A stretch of 32,483 bases of DNA, taken from contig JAQWGO010000055.1 in assembly GCA_029238175.1 (NCBI GenBank), positions 1-32,483 of the forward strand. The letters are read 5' to 3'. A program made the translations under genes and the position numbers. Source of the stretch: Henriciella sp. Lineage in GTDB: Bacteria > Pseudomonadota > Alphaproteobacteria > Caulobacterales > Hyphomonadaceae. Below are positions 1 through 7,277 of the stretch, piece by piece (the stretch's first letter is position 1; each line of letters starts with the position of its first letter). The notes under the pieces are model-generated. The model made no database searches. It was given only the letters and a program-made list of their open reading frames with translations, and had not been told where the DNA came from.

Positions 1-687
1 CCAGACATCCAGTACCATTTTTTGCCCGCAGCGATGCGCTATGACGGAACGCCGTCAATCAAGGGACACGGCTTTCAGGTGCATGTTGGGCCCAACAAAC
101 CCAAAAGCAGAGGCCGAGTTGAGATTACATCGACGGATCCAAATGCTGATCCAAGCATCCTCTTCAACTACCTTCAGCACGAAGACGATGTCGCATCATG
201 GCGCCAGTGCATCCGACTAACGCGTGAAATCATCGCTCAACCTGCGATGGATGCATTCCGGGGCGGCGAAATTCAGCCCGGTCTTGAGGTTGCCTCTGAC
301 GACGCCATCGACACATGGGTACGCGAGAATATTGAGAGCGCCTACCACCCATGCGGCACTGCGCGGATGGGACAAGTCGATGACCCGAACGCCGTGGTCG
401 ATACGCAATGCCGTGTAATCGGCCTTGAGGGCTTGCGGGTTGTTGATGCCTCTGTTTTTCCAACTGTTCCCTATGGCAACATCAATGCACCAACGATCAT
501 GGTTGCAGAGAAAGCGGCTGATCTAATTCTCGGCAAAACACCGCTCGCCCCAATTGAAGCGCCCGTATGGATCGATGAGAACTGGCAGACGCAGCAGCGA
601 CTAAAAGCGCCCAAATTGGCAACCAACCAATTTTGGTCGACGGTCTGTCCAGAAGGCTTCAAGGTTCAGGCTGCCCCTAAACCCTAG
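1..687 (+). CDS. betA: GMC-family oxidoreductase, choline dehydrogenase-like (C-terminal part; 5' end outside the window)
   Basis: The reading frame is open from base 1, so the gene starts upstream; 228 C-terminal residues are visible of about 550 usual for BetA. BetA is a membrane-associated FAD enzyme that oxidises choline to betaine aldehyde and on to the osmoprotectant glycine betaine. Seen here are the [10 protein letters not shown] segment, the GMC active-site motif [10 protein letters not shown] with its catalytic His, and the conserved end [20 protein letters not shown], with the Asn next to the active site and the FAD-domain return. These fit BetA better than other GMC enzymes, but alcohol dehydrogenases of the family share them. 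The N-terminal FAD-binding GxGxxG is missing from view, so substrate is inferred. No terminator hairpin follows; a convergent tRNA gene lies 16 bp downstream. Confidence 0.85.
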   Translation, partial: PDIQYHFLPAAMRYDGTPSIKGHGFQVHVGPNKPKSRGRVEITSTDPNADPSILFNYLQHEDDVASWRQCIRLTREIIAQPAMDAFRGGEIQPGLEVASDDAIDTWVRENIESAYHPCGTARMGQVDDPNAVVDTQCRVIGLEGLRVVDASVFPTVPYGNINAPTIMVAEKAADLILGKTPLAPIEAPVWIDENWQTQQRLKAPKLATNQFWSTVCPEGFKVQAAPKP

Positions 688-703
688 AAAATGTGTGAAA
701 GAA

Positions 704-778
704 TGGTGGTCGATACAAGGTTCGAACTTGTGACCCCTGCAATGTCAATGCAGTGCTCTACCGCTGAGCTAATCGACC
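704..778 (-). tRNA. tRNA-Val (anticodon GAC)
   Basis: Read on the minus strand this is a full cloverleaf. The acceptor stem pairs GGTCGAT with ATCGACC, the D-stem pairs GCTC with GAGC, and the anticodon stem pairs CTGCA with TGCAG around loop TTGACAT. That gives anticodon GAC, which reads GUC and GUU valine codons. The T-arm pairs ACAAG with CTTGT around TTCGAAC. The 3' CCA is encoded (704-706). It lies 66 bp downstream of cpdR on the same strand and could be co-transcribed with it. Confidence 0.97.
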
Positions 779-844
779 GTCCATTTGAAGTTGCGTGTAT
801 TCCAACTTTGGTGCACTCAAGTCAAGCCTGAACTGCAATAGATA

Positions 845-1204
845 TCAGGCCGCCATAACCCGTTCGACTTCGTCGACCAATTCACGCAGATGAAACGGCT
901 TAGAAAGCACTTTAGCGCCAGCAGGTGTGGGTGCGCCGCCGGATAGGGCGACAGCTGCGAAGCCGGTAATAAATACGATCTTCATCGCTGGATCGAGCTC
1001 AGCGCCGCGACGAGCAAGTTCAATACCGTCAATGCCTGGCATAACGATATCGGTCAGCAAAAGATCAAAGACTTCACGCTCAAGCGCCTCAAGTGCGCCC
1101 TCACCATCTTCGAAATCCAAAACATCGTGGCCTGCCCGGCGCAGGGATGCACTCAGGAAGCTGCGCATGGCGCTGTCATCTTCTGCCAGCAAAATCTTGC
1201 TCAT
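845..1204 (-). CDS. cpdR: CpdR-type single-domain response regulator
   Basis: A stand-alone receiver domain of 119 residues with no output domain, matching CpdR in length. In Caulobacter, unphosphorylated CpdR localises the ClpXP protease to the cell pole for degradation of CtrA and other substrates, and the CckA-ChpT phosphorelay inactivates it. Visible are the acidic pocket AEDD (7-10), phospho-acceptor Asp52 in LLLTDIVMPGIDGIELARR, the Thr80 switch in VFITGFAAVAL, and Lys102 in VLSKPFHLRELV. The FITGFAAVAL and SKPFHLR stretches are diagnostic of CpdR rather than general CheY-like proteins. The start chosen is the ATG at 1204 with GAGGA upstream, rather than the adjacent TTG. The protein ends in Ala-Ala. 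Confidence 0.93.
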   Translation of the reverse strand: MSKILLAEDDSAMRSFLSASLRRAGHDVLDFEDGEGALEALEREVFDLLLTDIVMPGIDGIELARRGAELDPAMKIVFITGFAAVALSGGAPTPAGAKVLSKPFHLRELVDEVERVMAA

Positions 1205-1291
1205 CAAGGCCGTGTCCTCGTTAATTCAATTGTGGTGCATATAGCGCGCCAATCGGTAAACCAGCCGTGAACGTCGCGCATGTTTATGTAC

Positions 1292-1858
1292 TTATTTGCA
1301 GGATTTTACCTCACTGGCGCTGGATGCTGTGAGACTGGTTTCCCAACATTGGTCGTGAATGGAGCAATAACAGGCAGTGATTTCAACACGGTTTGCCGCA
1401 CGCTGCAGAAACACGTTCGTTACGTCATTTATTGGGAATGAAAAGATGTTAACCGATTCTCTGGGCGAAATGACGCCGTTGCTTGGGTTGCTCGCCCGGT
1501 AGATATCATAAGAAAACGCATCCTCCTCACCTACAACTTCAGCGATCAACTTATCTAAATCTGGCGCTGGCTCGCCATCAAGCAGAATGGAAAAGTCTTT
1601 CACCAATGCAGGCCCAACGCCTTTGTTTTGTAGGCTGATGGCGAACGTGCCTTGGCTATAGCTTTGCGTAATCATGATGTAAGGCCAGACCGCTGCACGC
1701 TGCTGGGTTCGCATCGTCGTCACCTCAAGCAGCGAAATGCTGATCGCGACGATAGATAAGATAACCGCACCTATGGTTGCGATACTATTCAAATCCATGC
1801 GGTTTCGGGTAGCAGTTTCTGGTGCCGTGCTGTCTTCTGTCTCTTCGATATCACTCAT
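1292..1858 (-). CDS. Uncharacterised single-pass membrane protein
   Basis: I do not recognise this 188-residue protein. The first 20 residues are acidic and polar, followed by one hydrophobic helix at about residues 24-47 (IATIGAVILSIVAISISLLEV). A 140-residue domain follows, with the segment RAAVWPYIMITQSYSQGTFAISLQNKGVGPALVKDF, which looks like a beta-rich extracytoplasmic fold seen in small membrane-anchored hypotheticals. Near the end is a cysteine group (CYCS, then C-W, then final C). AAGGGG lies 6 bp before the ATG, so this start is well supported. It sits between cpdR and the divergent N-formylglutamate amidohydrolase gene. Function is unknown. Confidence 0.75.
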   Translation of the reverse strand: MSDIEETEDSTAPETATRNRMDLNSIATIGAVILSIVAISISLLEVTTMRTQQRAAVWPYIMITQSYSQGTFAISLQNKGVGPALVKDFSILLDGEPAPDLDKLIAEVVGEEDAFSYDIYRASNPSNGVISPRESVNIFSFPINDVTNVFLQRAANRVEITACYCSIHDQCWETSLTASSASEVKSCK

Positions 1859-1967
1859 GCTAACCCCTTCGTATCCTCAGCAAATTGCACACGTTATGCG
1901 AGCATGTCAAAGATCAGCACAACTAGCTTTACCGTCATTTCGACTTTAGCCTTGACGTTCCCTGCAG

Positions 1968-2867
1968 ATGACTGACCTAGAGCGCATGAAACCCGGAACG
2001 GATCTTGTAACCAAAGCTGGTTCCAGCTTGATGCCCGCTTTTGAACTGAAGCGTGGTGCGCCAATTGCTGCTCCGGTGGTTTTTGCATCCCCCCACAGCG
2101 GCTGCTTCTATCCTGAAGACTTTCAGAACGACCTTAGAGTACCGCTAATCGACCTGCGCCGTACAGAAGATGCGTTTATTGATGAACTCTTCGGCGGCGT
2201 CATTGATCAAGGCGCAATCCAACTCTCCGCCAAGTACGGACGCTCATATGTGGATTTGAACCGCGACGCCCGTGAACTTGATCCAGAAATGTTTGTTGAT
2301 GGAACGCCGCTCACCGTCGGCATGAAAGGTGCGCGCGTCAAAGCTGGCTTGGGGTGCTTGCCGCGCGTTGCCGCGAGCGGTCAAAATATAAGCGCGTCGA
2401 AAATCACGAAGGCAGAAGGTGTTTTTAGGCTGAGCCATGTCCATGAGGCCTATCATGGCGCGCTGTCTGGCGAATTGGAGCAGTTAAAGAATGACTGGTC
2501 TGATGTCGTCTTAATTGATTGCCACTCGATGCCATCGAAACAGCCCGGACGTACAGGGCTACCAGATATCGTGCTTGGGGATCGTTTTGGCTCGAGTTGT
2601 AGTCCGAGGCTGACCTCAATCGTTGAACGCGCGTTTAGACGTAGCGGGTTAACAGTGGGCCGAAATGCACCTTATGCAGGCGGCTACACCACACGCCGGT
2701 ACGGACGACCAAGGCGCGGGGTTCATGTCCTGCAGATTGAGATCAATCGCGGACTGTACCTTGACGAAGCAAATGTTGAGAAAACCCGCGGCTTTATCTC
2801 TCTTCAAAATCAGATCGCCGAAATCACCACCGAGATCCTAAATTACGCTCTTTACGAAAATACGTAA
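1968..2867 (+). CDS. N-formylglutamate amidohydrolase family protein
   Basis: The protein belongs to the HutG/FGase family, zinc-dependent hydrolases that release formate and glutamate from N-formylglutamate at the end of histidine degradation. Evidence is the SPHSG metal-site motif (FASPHSGCFYPEDF), RRTEDAFIDELF, YGRSYVDLNRDARELDPEMF, the LIDCHSMPS motif with its metal-binding Asp and His, and the late RPRRGVHVLQIEINRGLYLDE. Length (299) is normal. No other hut genes are nearby, so the true substrate is uncertain. The annotated ATG has no clear ribosome site; an in-frame ATG at 1986 or the one just before PAFELKRG could be the real start. The stop codon lies inside the A-run that is the T-tract of the minus-strand terminator at 2866-2896. 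Confidence 0.85.
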   Translation: MTDLERMKPGTDLVTKAGSSLMPAFELKRGAPIAAPVVFASPHSGCFYPEDFQNDLRVPLIDLRRTEDAFIDELFGGVIDQGAIQLSAKYGRSYVDLNRDARELDPEMFVDGTPLTVGMKGARVKAGLGCLPRVAASGQNISASKITKAEGVFRLSHVHEAYHGALSGELEQLKNDWSDVVLIDCHSMPSKQPGRTGLPDIVLGDRFGSSCSPRLTSIVERAFRRSGLTVGRNAPYAGGYTTRRYGRPRRGVHVLQIEINRGLYLDEANVEKTRGFISLQNQIAEITTEILNYALYENT

Positions 2868-2896
2868 AAAAAAGCCGCGCTGATAAAAGCGCGGCT
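2866..2896 (-). terminator. Intrinsic terminator, minus-strand orientation
   Basis: The arms AGCCGCGC (2873-2880) and GCGCGGCT (2889-2896) form a perfect 8-bp stem around an 8-base loop. On the minus strand eight T follow directly (plus-strand A at 2866-2873). On the plus strand the hairpin is followed by AAAAAGG, so it is not a canonical terminator for the amidohydrolase gene. There is no minus-strand protein gene ending here, which points to a small RNA. Confidence 0.88.
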
Positions 2897-2942
2897 AAAA
2901 AGGTAAGGGAGGAAACGCCAGAAGGCGCCGCACCGCAGTGCT
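2866..2942 (-). ncRNA. Candidate trans-acting small RNA with anti-Shine-Dalgarno tract
   Basis: No protein frame explains this interval, but on the minus strand it has the layout of a regulatory small RNA of about 77 nt. A first hairpin has arms GCAC and GTGC (2930-2941). A second has arms CGCC and GGCG with loop TTCT (2916-2927). An unpaired pyrimidine stretch UUUCCUCCCUUACC follows (about 2902-2915). The end is an 8-bp GC-rich terminator stem and eight U. A promoter is seen at 2950-2977. CCUCCC can pair with ribosome-binding sites, as in the CCUCC-type alphaproteobacterial small RNAs. I do not recognise a named family. Transcription start and targets are inferred. Confidence 0.7.
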
Positions 2943-2949
2943 AAGACGT

Positions 2950-2977
2950 TATTTATTGTGCAGCGCACAAATTACAA
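2950..2977 (-). promoter_or_regulatory. Sigma-70-like promoter with palindromic operator in the spacer
   Basis: On the minus strand TTGTAA (2977-2972) and TAAATA (2955-2950) are separated by 16 bp. The spacer contains a perfect inverted repeat, TTGTGC-AGC-GCACAA (2956-2970), so a bound regulator would block RNA polymerase. The expected start is near 2942. The core resembles the STGC-N3-GCA half-sites described for PhaR, the PHB-responsive repressor; that assignment is inference. Confidence 0.6.
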
Positions 2978-3120
2978 GTAAATTCGGTCGCAACAGCAGC
3001 ATATCATGTATGCAAATCCGTATACCATTTTAGAAAACCCATTCTCAATCCGCATAATTCGGGCGAAGTGTTAATTTCGGCACGCGTCTTGCTCTTACTA
3101 TTCCGACCATTCACAAATCG

Positions 3121-3138
3121 GGACTCCGTACGGGTTCC
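3121..3138. promoter_or_regulatory. Palindrome upstream of the XRE regulator, possible autoregulatory operator
   Basis: An 18-bp imperfect palindrome centred on CCGTACGG (3126-3133) with outer GGA and TCC (14 of 18 positions symmetric). It lies 20 bp before the XRE start codon, where dimeric XRE repressors often bind their own promoter. Binding is inferred from position only. Confidence 0.35.
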
Positions 3139-3157
3139 GATCAGCCGGGAGAGCGGT

Positions 3158-3556
3158 ATGACGGACGATACAGACCTACACGTTGGAAAGCGTTTACGCC
3201 GACGCCGCCGTTTACTCGGCATGACTCAGCAAGACTTGGCTGTCATGGTTGGTGTCCGCTTCCAACAAATTCAGAAGTATGAATGCGGTGCCAACCGCGT
3301 CACGTCTTCGCGCCTGTATGATCTTTCAAAAGCGCTGAACGTCTCTGTTCAATACTTTTTCGATGGTATTGAAACCGTAGAGATGACCGGGCTTGCTGCA
3401 AATGACGCTGAGCGCTTGGACGGCGATATCCTGAGCCAAAAAGAAACGCTTGAGCTGGTTCGCGCCTATTACCGTCTGGGCGAGCGTCCACGCCGCCGCC
3501 TGCTGGAGCTCGCCAAAGCCTTTGAAGCCGAAGCTTCTGAAAGCGGCGCTGCTTGA
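3158..3556 (+). CDS. XRE-family transcriptional regulator, PhrR/PraR-like
   Basis: A 132-residue DNA-binding protein. An N-terminal Cro/C1-type HTH spans about residues 8-66: HVGKRLRRRRRLLGMTQQDLA, then VGVRFQQIQKYECGANRVTSSRLYDLSKALNVSVQYFF. This pattern, especially FQQIQKYECGANRV and the YFF end, matches the PhrR/PraR group of rhizobia, which controls stress and surface or quorum-sensing genes. The C-terminal helix (ETLELVRAYYRLGERPRRRLLELAKAF) probably dimerises. The frame is open 30 codons further upstream, but the ATG at 3158 with GGGAGAG before it fits family starts. It is divergent from the small-RNA candidate, and its stop overlaps a possible TTG start of the next gene, suggesting a two-gene unit. 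Confidence 0.85.
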   Translation: MTDDTDLHVGKRLRRRRRLLGMTQQDLAVMVGVRFQQIQKYECGANRVTSSRLYDLSKALNVSVQYFFDGIETVEMTGLAANDAERLDGDILSQKETLELVRAYYRLGERPRRRLLELAKAFEAEASESGAA

Positions 3557-3588
3557 CGTCGCTGCCCTCGCGCGGCAAAGCGCAGGGC

Positions 3589-4392
3589 ATGACGACACAA
3601 CCCGATTTTGACGCCGTTTCTATTGCTTGCGCGCTGGCCGATGCCGCGCGCATAGCCATTATGCCCCATTTTAGGGCAGTTACTGATATTGAGAATAAGC
3701 TAAGTGGCGGTGATTTCGATCCGGTGACAGAAGCTGACAAAGCTGCCGAGCGGGCGATGCGGGCCGTTCTCGCTGATTTACGCCCCGATGATGCCATTCA
3801 CGGCGAAGAGTATGGCCTGAAAGATGGCACAAGCGGATGGACCTGGGTGTTAGACCCAATTGATGGAACACGCGCCTTTGTTGCTGGCTTACCCGTCTGG
3901 ACGACCCTAATCGGCTTGGTTGACGATAAGGGCGATGCAATTGTTGGGATCATCGATCAGCCTATACTCGATGAGCGCTACATCGGATATCCGGGCGGCG
4001 CTGAGCTCGAGACGGCATCTGGCCGACATCCAATCTCTGTGTCCAATTGCGACGACTTGCGTGAAGCCGTTATCGCAACAACTGATCCGTTCATCATGAC
4101 AATGCCAGAGCAAGGCGCGTGGAGCCATTTACGCGCCACCGCGCGCATCGTTCGATATGGTTTAGACGCTTATGCCTATGCACGGATTGCCGGGGGCACG
4201 ATTGACCTAGTCGCGGAGTCTGGCCTTGCGCCCTATGACGCCGCCGCTTTGATCCCAATTGTGCGCGGCGCGGGCGGTCTTGCCTGTGACTGGCGCGGAA
4301 ATCCAGCAAAGCCGGGCGGGCAGCTTGTTTGCGCCGCAAGTCAGGGCATTCTTGATCAGGCCCTAATCTCACTGCGCCGCTCTGCTGAATAG
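3589..4392 (+). CDS. hisN: Inositol-monophosphatase-family phosphatase, HisN-type histidinol-phosphatase
   Basis: A Mg-dependent phosphatase of 267 residues. The metal motifs of the family are present: DPVTEADKAAE, the HGEE glutamate pair, WVLDPIDGTRAF, and the C-terminal APYDAAALIPIVRGAGG with its metal-binding Asp. The GTRAFVAGLPVWTTLIGL segment is typical of HisN, which removes phosphate from L-histidinol phosphate in histidine biosynthesis, rather than of SuhB. I cannot exclude another sugar or nucleotide phosphate substrate. The frame can start at TTG 3553 overlapping the previous stop, but ATG 3589 fits the family N-terminus better. It follows the XRE gene by 32 bp. Confidence 0.82.
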   Translation: MTTQPDFDAVSIACALADAARIAIMPHFRAVTDIENKLSGGDFDPVTEADKAAERAMRAVLADLRPDDAIHGEEYGLKDGTSGWTWVLDPIDGTRAFVAGLPVWTTLIGLVDDKGDAIVGIIDQPILDERYIGYPGGAELETASGRHPISVSNCDDLREAVIATTDPFIMTMPEQGAWSHLRATARIVRYGLDAYAYARIAGGTIDLVAESGLAPYDAAALIPIVRGAGGLACDWRGNPAKPGGQLVCAASQGILDQALISLRRSAE

Positions 4393-4439
4393 GGTAAAGC
4401 GTGCTAGCCATTGCGCCCTAAATCACGCTAAGCAATCTC

Positions 4440-7265
4440 ATGGCTTCTGACATTGCTCTTGTTGATAAAAAAGTCCCTGCCCGGCGTAGGCCGGGAAAGT
4501 GGCACCTTAGCTCGATAATTGATGGGCACGCCTTACGCGTAAAGCTGACATCAGCAGCGCATCTTCACGAAGGTGATGAAAAAGCCGCCCGCAAAGCCGC
4601 GCTAGACTTGCTTCACGGCACGCTCTTCCGGGGCCGCCTGATCGCGCAGGAACGCCTGCAGCAAGGCGCAGACGGTTTGGATACCGCCCGCTTGCTATCA
4701 GCGGTTCAAGATGAAGTTCTTCACGCACTTTATGATTATACCACCACCCACGTATTCCGCGCCCGCAACCCAACCGAGGGCGAACGGCTCGCTGTCTTCG
4801 CGACAGGTGGCTATGGCCGCAGTGTGCTTGCACCATCATCTGATATCGATCTGCTCTTCATACGCCCCTACAAAGCCAGCGCGCATGCCGATAGCGTCAT
4901 AGAATATATGCTCTATGCACTTTGGGATATTGGCCTGAAGGTTGGTCACGCGTTCCGCACACCTCAAGAATGTGTGCGGCTTGCCAAAGAAGATGTGACC
5001 ATCAAGACAAGCTTGCTAGATGCCCGCTTCTTGTTCGGGGATAAAATACTCGCCGATGAAACGGCAGAGCTTTTCAACAAACAGGTCGTTCACGGTGAAG
5101 ACGCCCAATTCATCTCTGACAAGCTAGAGGAGCGCGACAATCGCAATGCGCGCCAGGGCAATACACGCTACGTCGTGGAACCAAATGTCAAAGAAGGCAA
5201 AGGCGGGCTGCGAGACTTGCAGACGCTCTACTGGATCGTAAAGCACATGTATCCAGAGGGTACGGCCTCGCTTGAAGATGTCATGAAGACGAAAGTTTTC
5301 ACCCAACATGAGTACCATGTCTTCATGCTCGCCGCGCAATTCCTTTGGACGGTGCGTTGCCACCTACACTACATCACCGGGCGCCCGGAAGAGCGGTTAA
5401 GCTTCGACCTTCAGCCAGAACTCGCGGCGCGGATGGGTTACCGTGATCGCGGCGAACAATTGGGTGTTGAGCGCTTCATGAAGCGCTATTTCCTTGCCGC
5501 CAAAGACGTTGGTGGCCTGACGCGGATTCTAGCCGCGAAACTAGAAGCGCAGCAAAAGGCCAAACCCGAAGGGTGGCGGCGCTTCCTGCCAGGCGGCGGT
5601 CCAAAATCACTTTCCGATCCACTGTTTGAACTCAATGGCAGCAGAGTGGACGTTAAATCACCTGAAGCGTTCTTGAACGATCCGTCCGCGATGCTCCGCA
5701 TCTTCCGTATTGGCGATGAGCAAGGTGTAGACATTCACCCCGACGCCCTGTCGCTAACGACGCGAAATGCTCGCCTTATCAATGCGAAAACGCGCACGAA
5801 GCCTGAAATGATTGAGTCGTTTCTGGATATCCTGCTTAACAGCAATGATCTTGGTCAAACGCTGAACCGGATGAACGAAGCGGACGTGTTAGGCCGCTTT
5901 CTTCCGGAATTTGGCGGTATCGTCGCGCAGACACAGTTTAACATGTATCACCACTACACGGTGGACGAGCATACGATCCGCGCCATGGATCATATCGCCA
6001 GCATGGATCAAGGCGAAGACGGTTATGAGCTTGCTAAAACTCTGTTTGAGAAGATCGAGAACCGCCGCGCGCTATATCTCGCAATGTTGCTGCACGACAC
6101 TGGCAAGGGCCTTGGCGACCAGCAAATTGAAGGCATGAAAACAGCGCGCAAAGCCTGCCGCAGGCTCGGACTACCAGAAACCGAAACTGAACTCGTGGCG
6201 TGGCTAGTCGGCAACCATCTTGAGATGAGCGAAACAGCCCAAAAACGCGATATCTCTGACCCGCGGACCATCGTGACATTTGCCGAAAAGGTCATGGACC
6301 TGGAGCATATGCGATTGCTCTATATTCTGACTGTTGCGGACATTCGCGCTGTTGGGCCGAACGTTTGGAACACGTGGAAAGGTCAGCTTCTCGCCGACCT
6401 TTATCACAATACTGAGGCAGCGCTTCGGGGCGGCCGCACAGATGAAGAAATGGTCGCTGCTGAACTGAAGGCACGCGCTGAAAACAACCGCGCCGCTGTC
6501 CTTGATGTAATTTGTACGCTTCCTGCGGTCATGCTGGAAATGGACGAAGCCTATTGGAATGGATTTGACGAAGACACGCTGGTCGATCACGCAAACCTTC
6601 TCAGCACGAGCGATGATATCGTGATCAAAGCGCAAACCCGAAAAGATGCTGGCGGGACAGAACTTTTCGTCTCCGCGCCCGACCGCGTAGGCCTTTTCGC
6701 ACGCATCGCGACAGCGATCGCCATTCAAGGTGCAAACATTATTTCGGCTCAAGTCTTCACCGGCGCGTCAGGCCGGATTGTTGATGTGTTCGTCTTGCAA
6801 GATGAAGTCGGTCAGCCTTTTGCTCTCGGTGACCAAGGCCGTCTCGAACGGCTAGAGAGAATGGTGGCGAATGCCGTCGATGCTAATGCTGACCTGCCAG
6901 AGGCAAAGGCACGACAGAATGATCGCGAAGCGGCTTTCATTGTTGAACCGAGCGTTGGAATATCTGAAGATGCCTCACTGGCCTACACGGTCATCGACGT
7001 CGCCGGGCGAGATCGTCCCGGCCTGCTTAGCCATGTTGGCGCCGTCCTCGCCGAGGCGGGCATATCTATCGTTTCTGCCCATGTTGGATCATATGGCGAG
7101 CGCATGTTCGACGCGTTCTACGTCATTCCGCCTGACAATTTTGATGATGCCGCGAAATCGTCGCTTCGTGAGCAACTCCTCGCCGCTTTGGGCCGCGAAG
7201 AACCAGACGCGCCAAGTACGCCGGCGCGTCAGTTAAAACGTGCCAGCGCCGCCGACAGCTTCTAG
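4440..7265 (+). CDS. glnD: Bifunctional [protein-PII] uridylyltransferase / uridylyl-removing enzyme
   Basis: The cytoplasmic nitrogen sensor that adds UMP to PII proteins when glutamine is low and removes it when glutamine is high. At 941 residues it has full family length. Domain order is as expected. A nucleotidyltransferase domain carries GGYGRSVLAPSSDIDLLF at about 123-140 (G-G...SDIDLL with the catalytic Asp pair). A GlnE/GlnD helical region (VEPNVKEGKGGLRDLQTLYWI) follows, then an HD hydrolase domain with LLHDTGKG at 550-557. Two C-terminal ACT domains lie at about 740 (FVSAPDRVGLFARIATAIA) and 847 (VIDVAGRDRPGLLSHVGAVLA) for glutamine sensing. No clear ribosome site precedes the ATG. 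It is the first gene of the conserved glnD-murJ-trpS order, with 12 bp to murJ. Confidence 0.97.
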   Translation: MASDIALVDKKVPARRRPGKWHLSSIIDGHALRVKLTSAAHLHEGDEKAARKAALDLLHGTLFRGRLIAQERLQQGADGLDTARLLSAVQDEVLHALYDYTTTHVFRARNPTEGERLAVFATGGYGRSVLAPSSDIDLLFIRPYKASAHADSVIEYMLYALWDIGLKVGHAFRTPQECVRLAKEDVTIKTSLLDARFLFGDKILADETAELFNKQVVHGEDAQFISDKLEERDNRNARQGNTRYVVEPNVKEGKGGLRDLQTLYWIVKHMYPEGTASLEDVMKTKVFTQHEYHVFMLAAQFLWTVRCHLHYITGRPEERLSFDLQPELAARMGYRDRGEQLGVERFMKRYFLAAKDVGGLTRILAAKLEAQQKAKPEGWRRFLPGGGPKSLSDPLFELNGSRVDVKSPEAFLNDPSAMLRIFRIGDEQGVDIHPDALSLTTRNARLINAKTRTKPEMIESFLDILLNSNDLGQTLNRMNEADVLGRFLPEFGGIVAQTQFNMYHHYTVDEHTIRAMDHIASMDQGEDGYELAKTLFEKIENRRALYLAMLLHDTGKGLGDQQIEGMKTARKACRRLGLPETETELVAWLVGNHLEMSETAQKRDISDPRTIVTFAEKVMDLEHMRLLYILTVADIRAVGPNVWNTWKGQLLADLYHNTEAALRGGRTDEEMVAAELKARAENNRAAVLDVICTLPAVMLEMDEAYWNGFDEDTLVDHANLLSTSDDIVIKAQTRKDAGGTELFVSAPDRVGLFARIATAIAIQGANIISAQVFTGASGRIVDVFVLQDEVGQPFALGDQGRLERLERMVANAVDANADLPEAKARQNDREAAFIVEPSVGISEDASLAYTVIDVAGRDRPGLLSHVGAVLAEAGISIVSAHVGSYGERMFDAFYVIPPDNFDDAAKSSLREQLLAALGREEPDAPSTPARQLKRASAADSF

Positions 7266-7277
7266 GACCGACCCAGA

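Noticed and set aside
2866-2896. Terminator for the plus-strand amidohydrolase gene
   Set aside because: The hairpin is preceded, not followed, by the homopolymer on the plus strand; the T-tract is on the minus strand.
3006-3074. Short plus-strand ORF of 22 codons between the small RNA and the XRE gene
   Set aside because: No ribosome-binding site and no recognisable protein features.
3300-3797. Minus-strand 165-residue frame opposite the XRE and hisN genes
   Set aside because: Low-complexity shadow of two convincing plus-strand genes.
6204-6752. Minus-strand 182-residue frame opposite glnD
   Set aside because: Lies inside the HD/ACT region of glnD, has no ribosome site and no family features.
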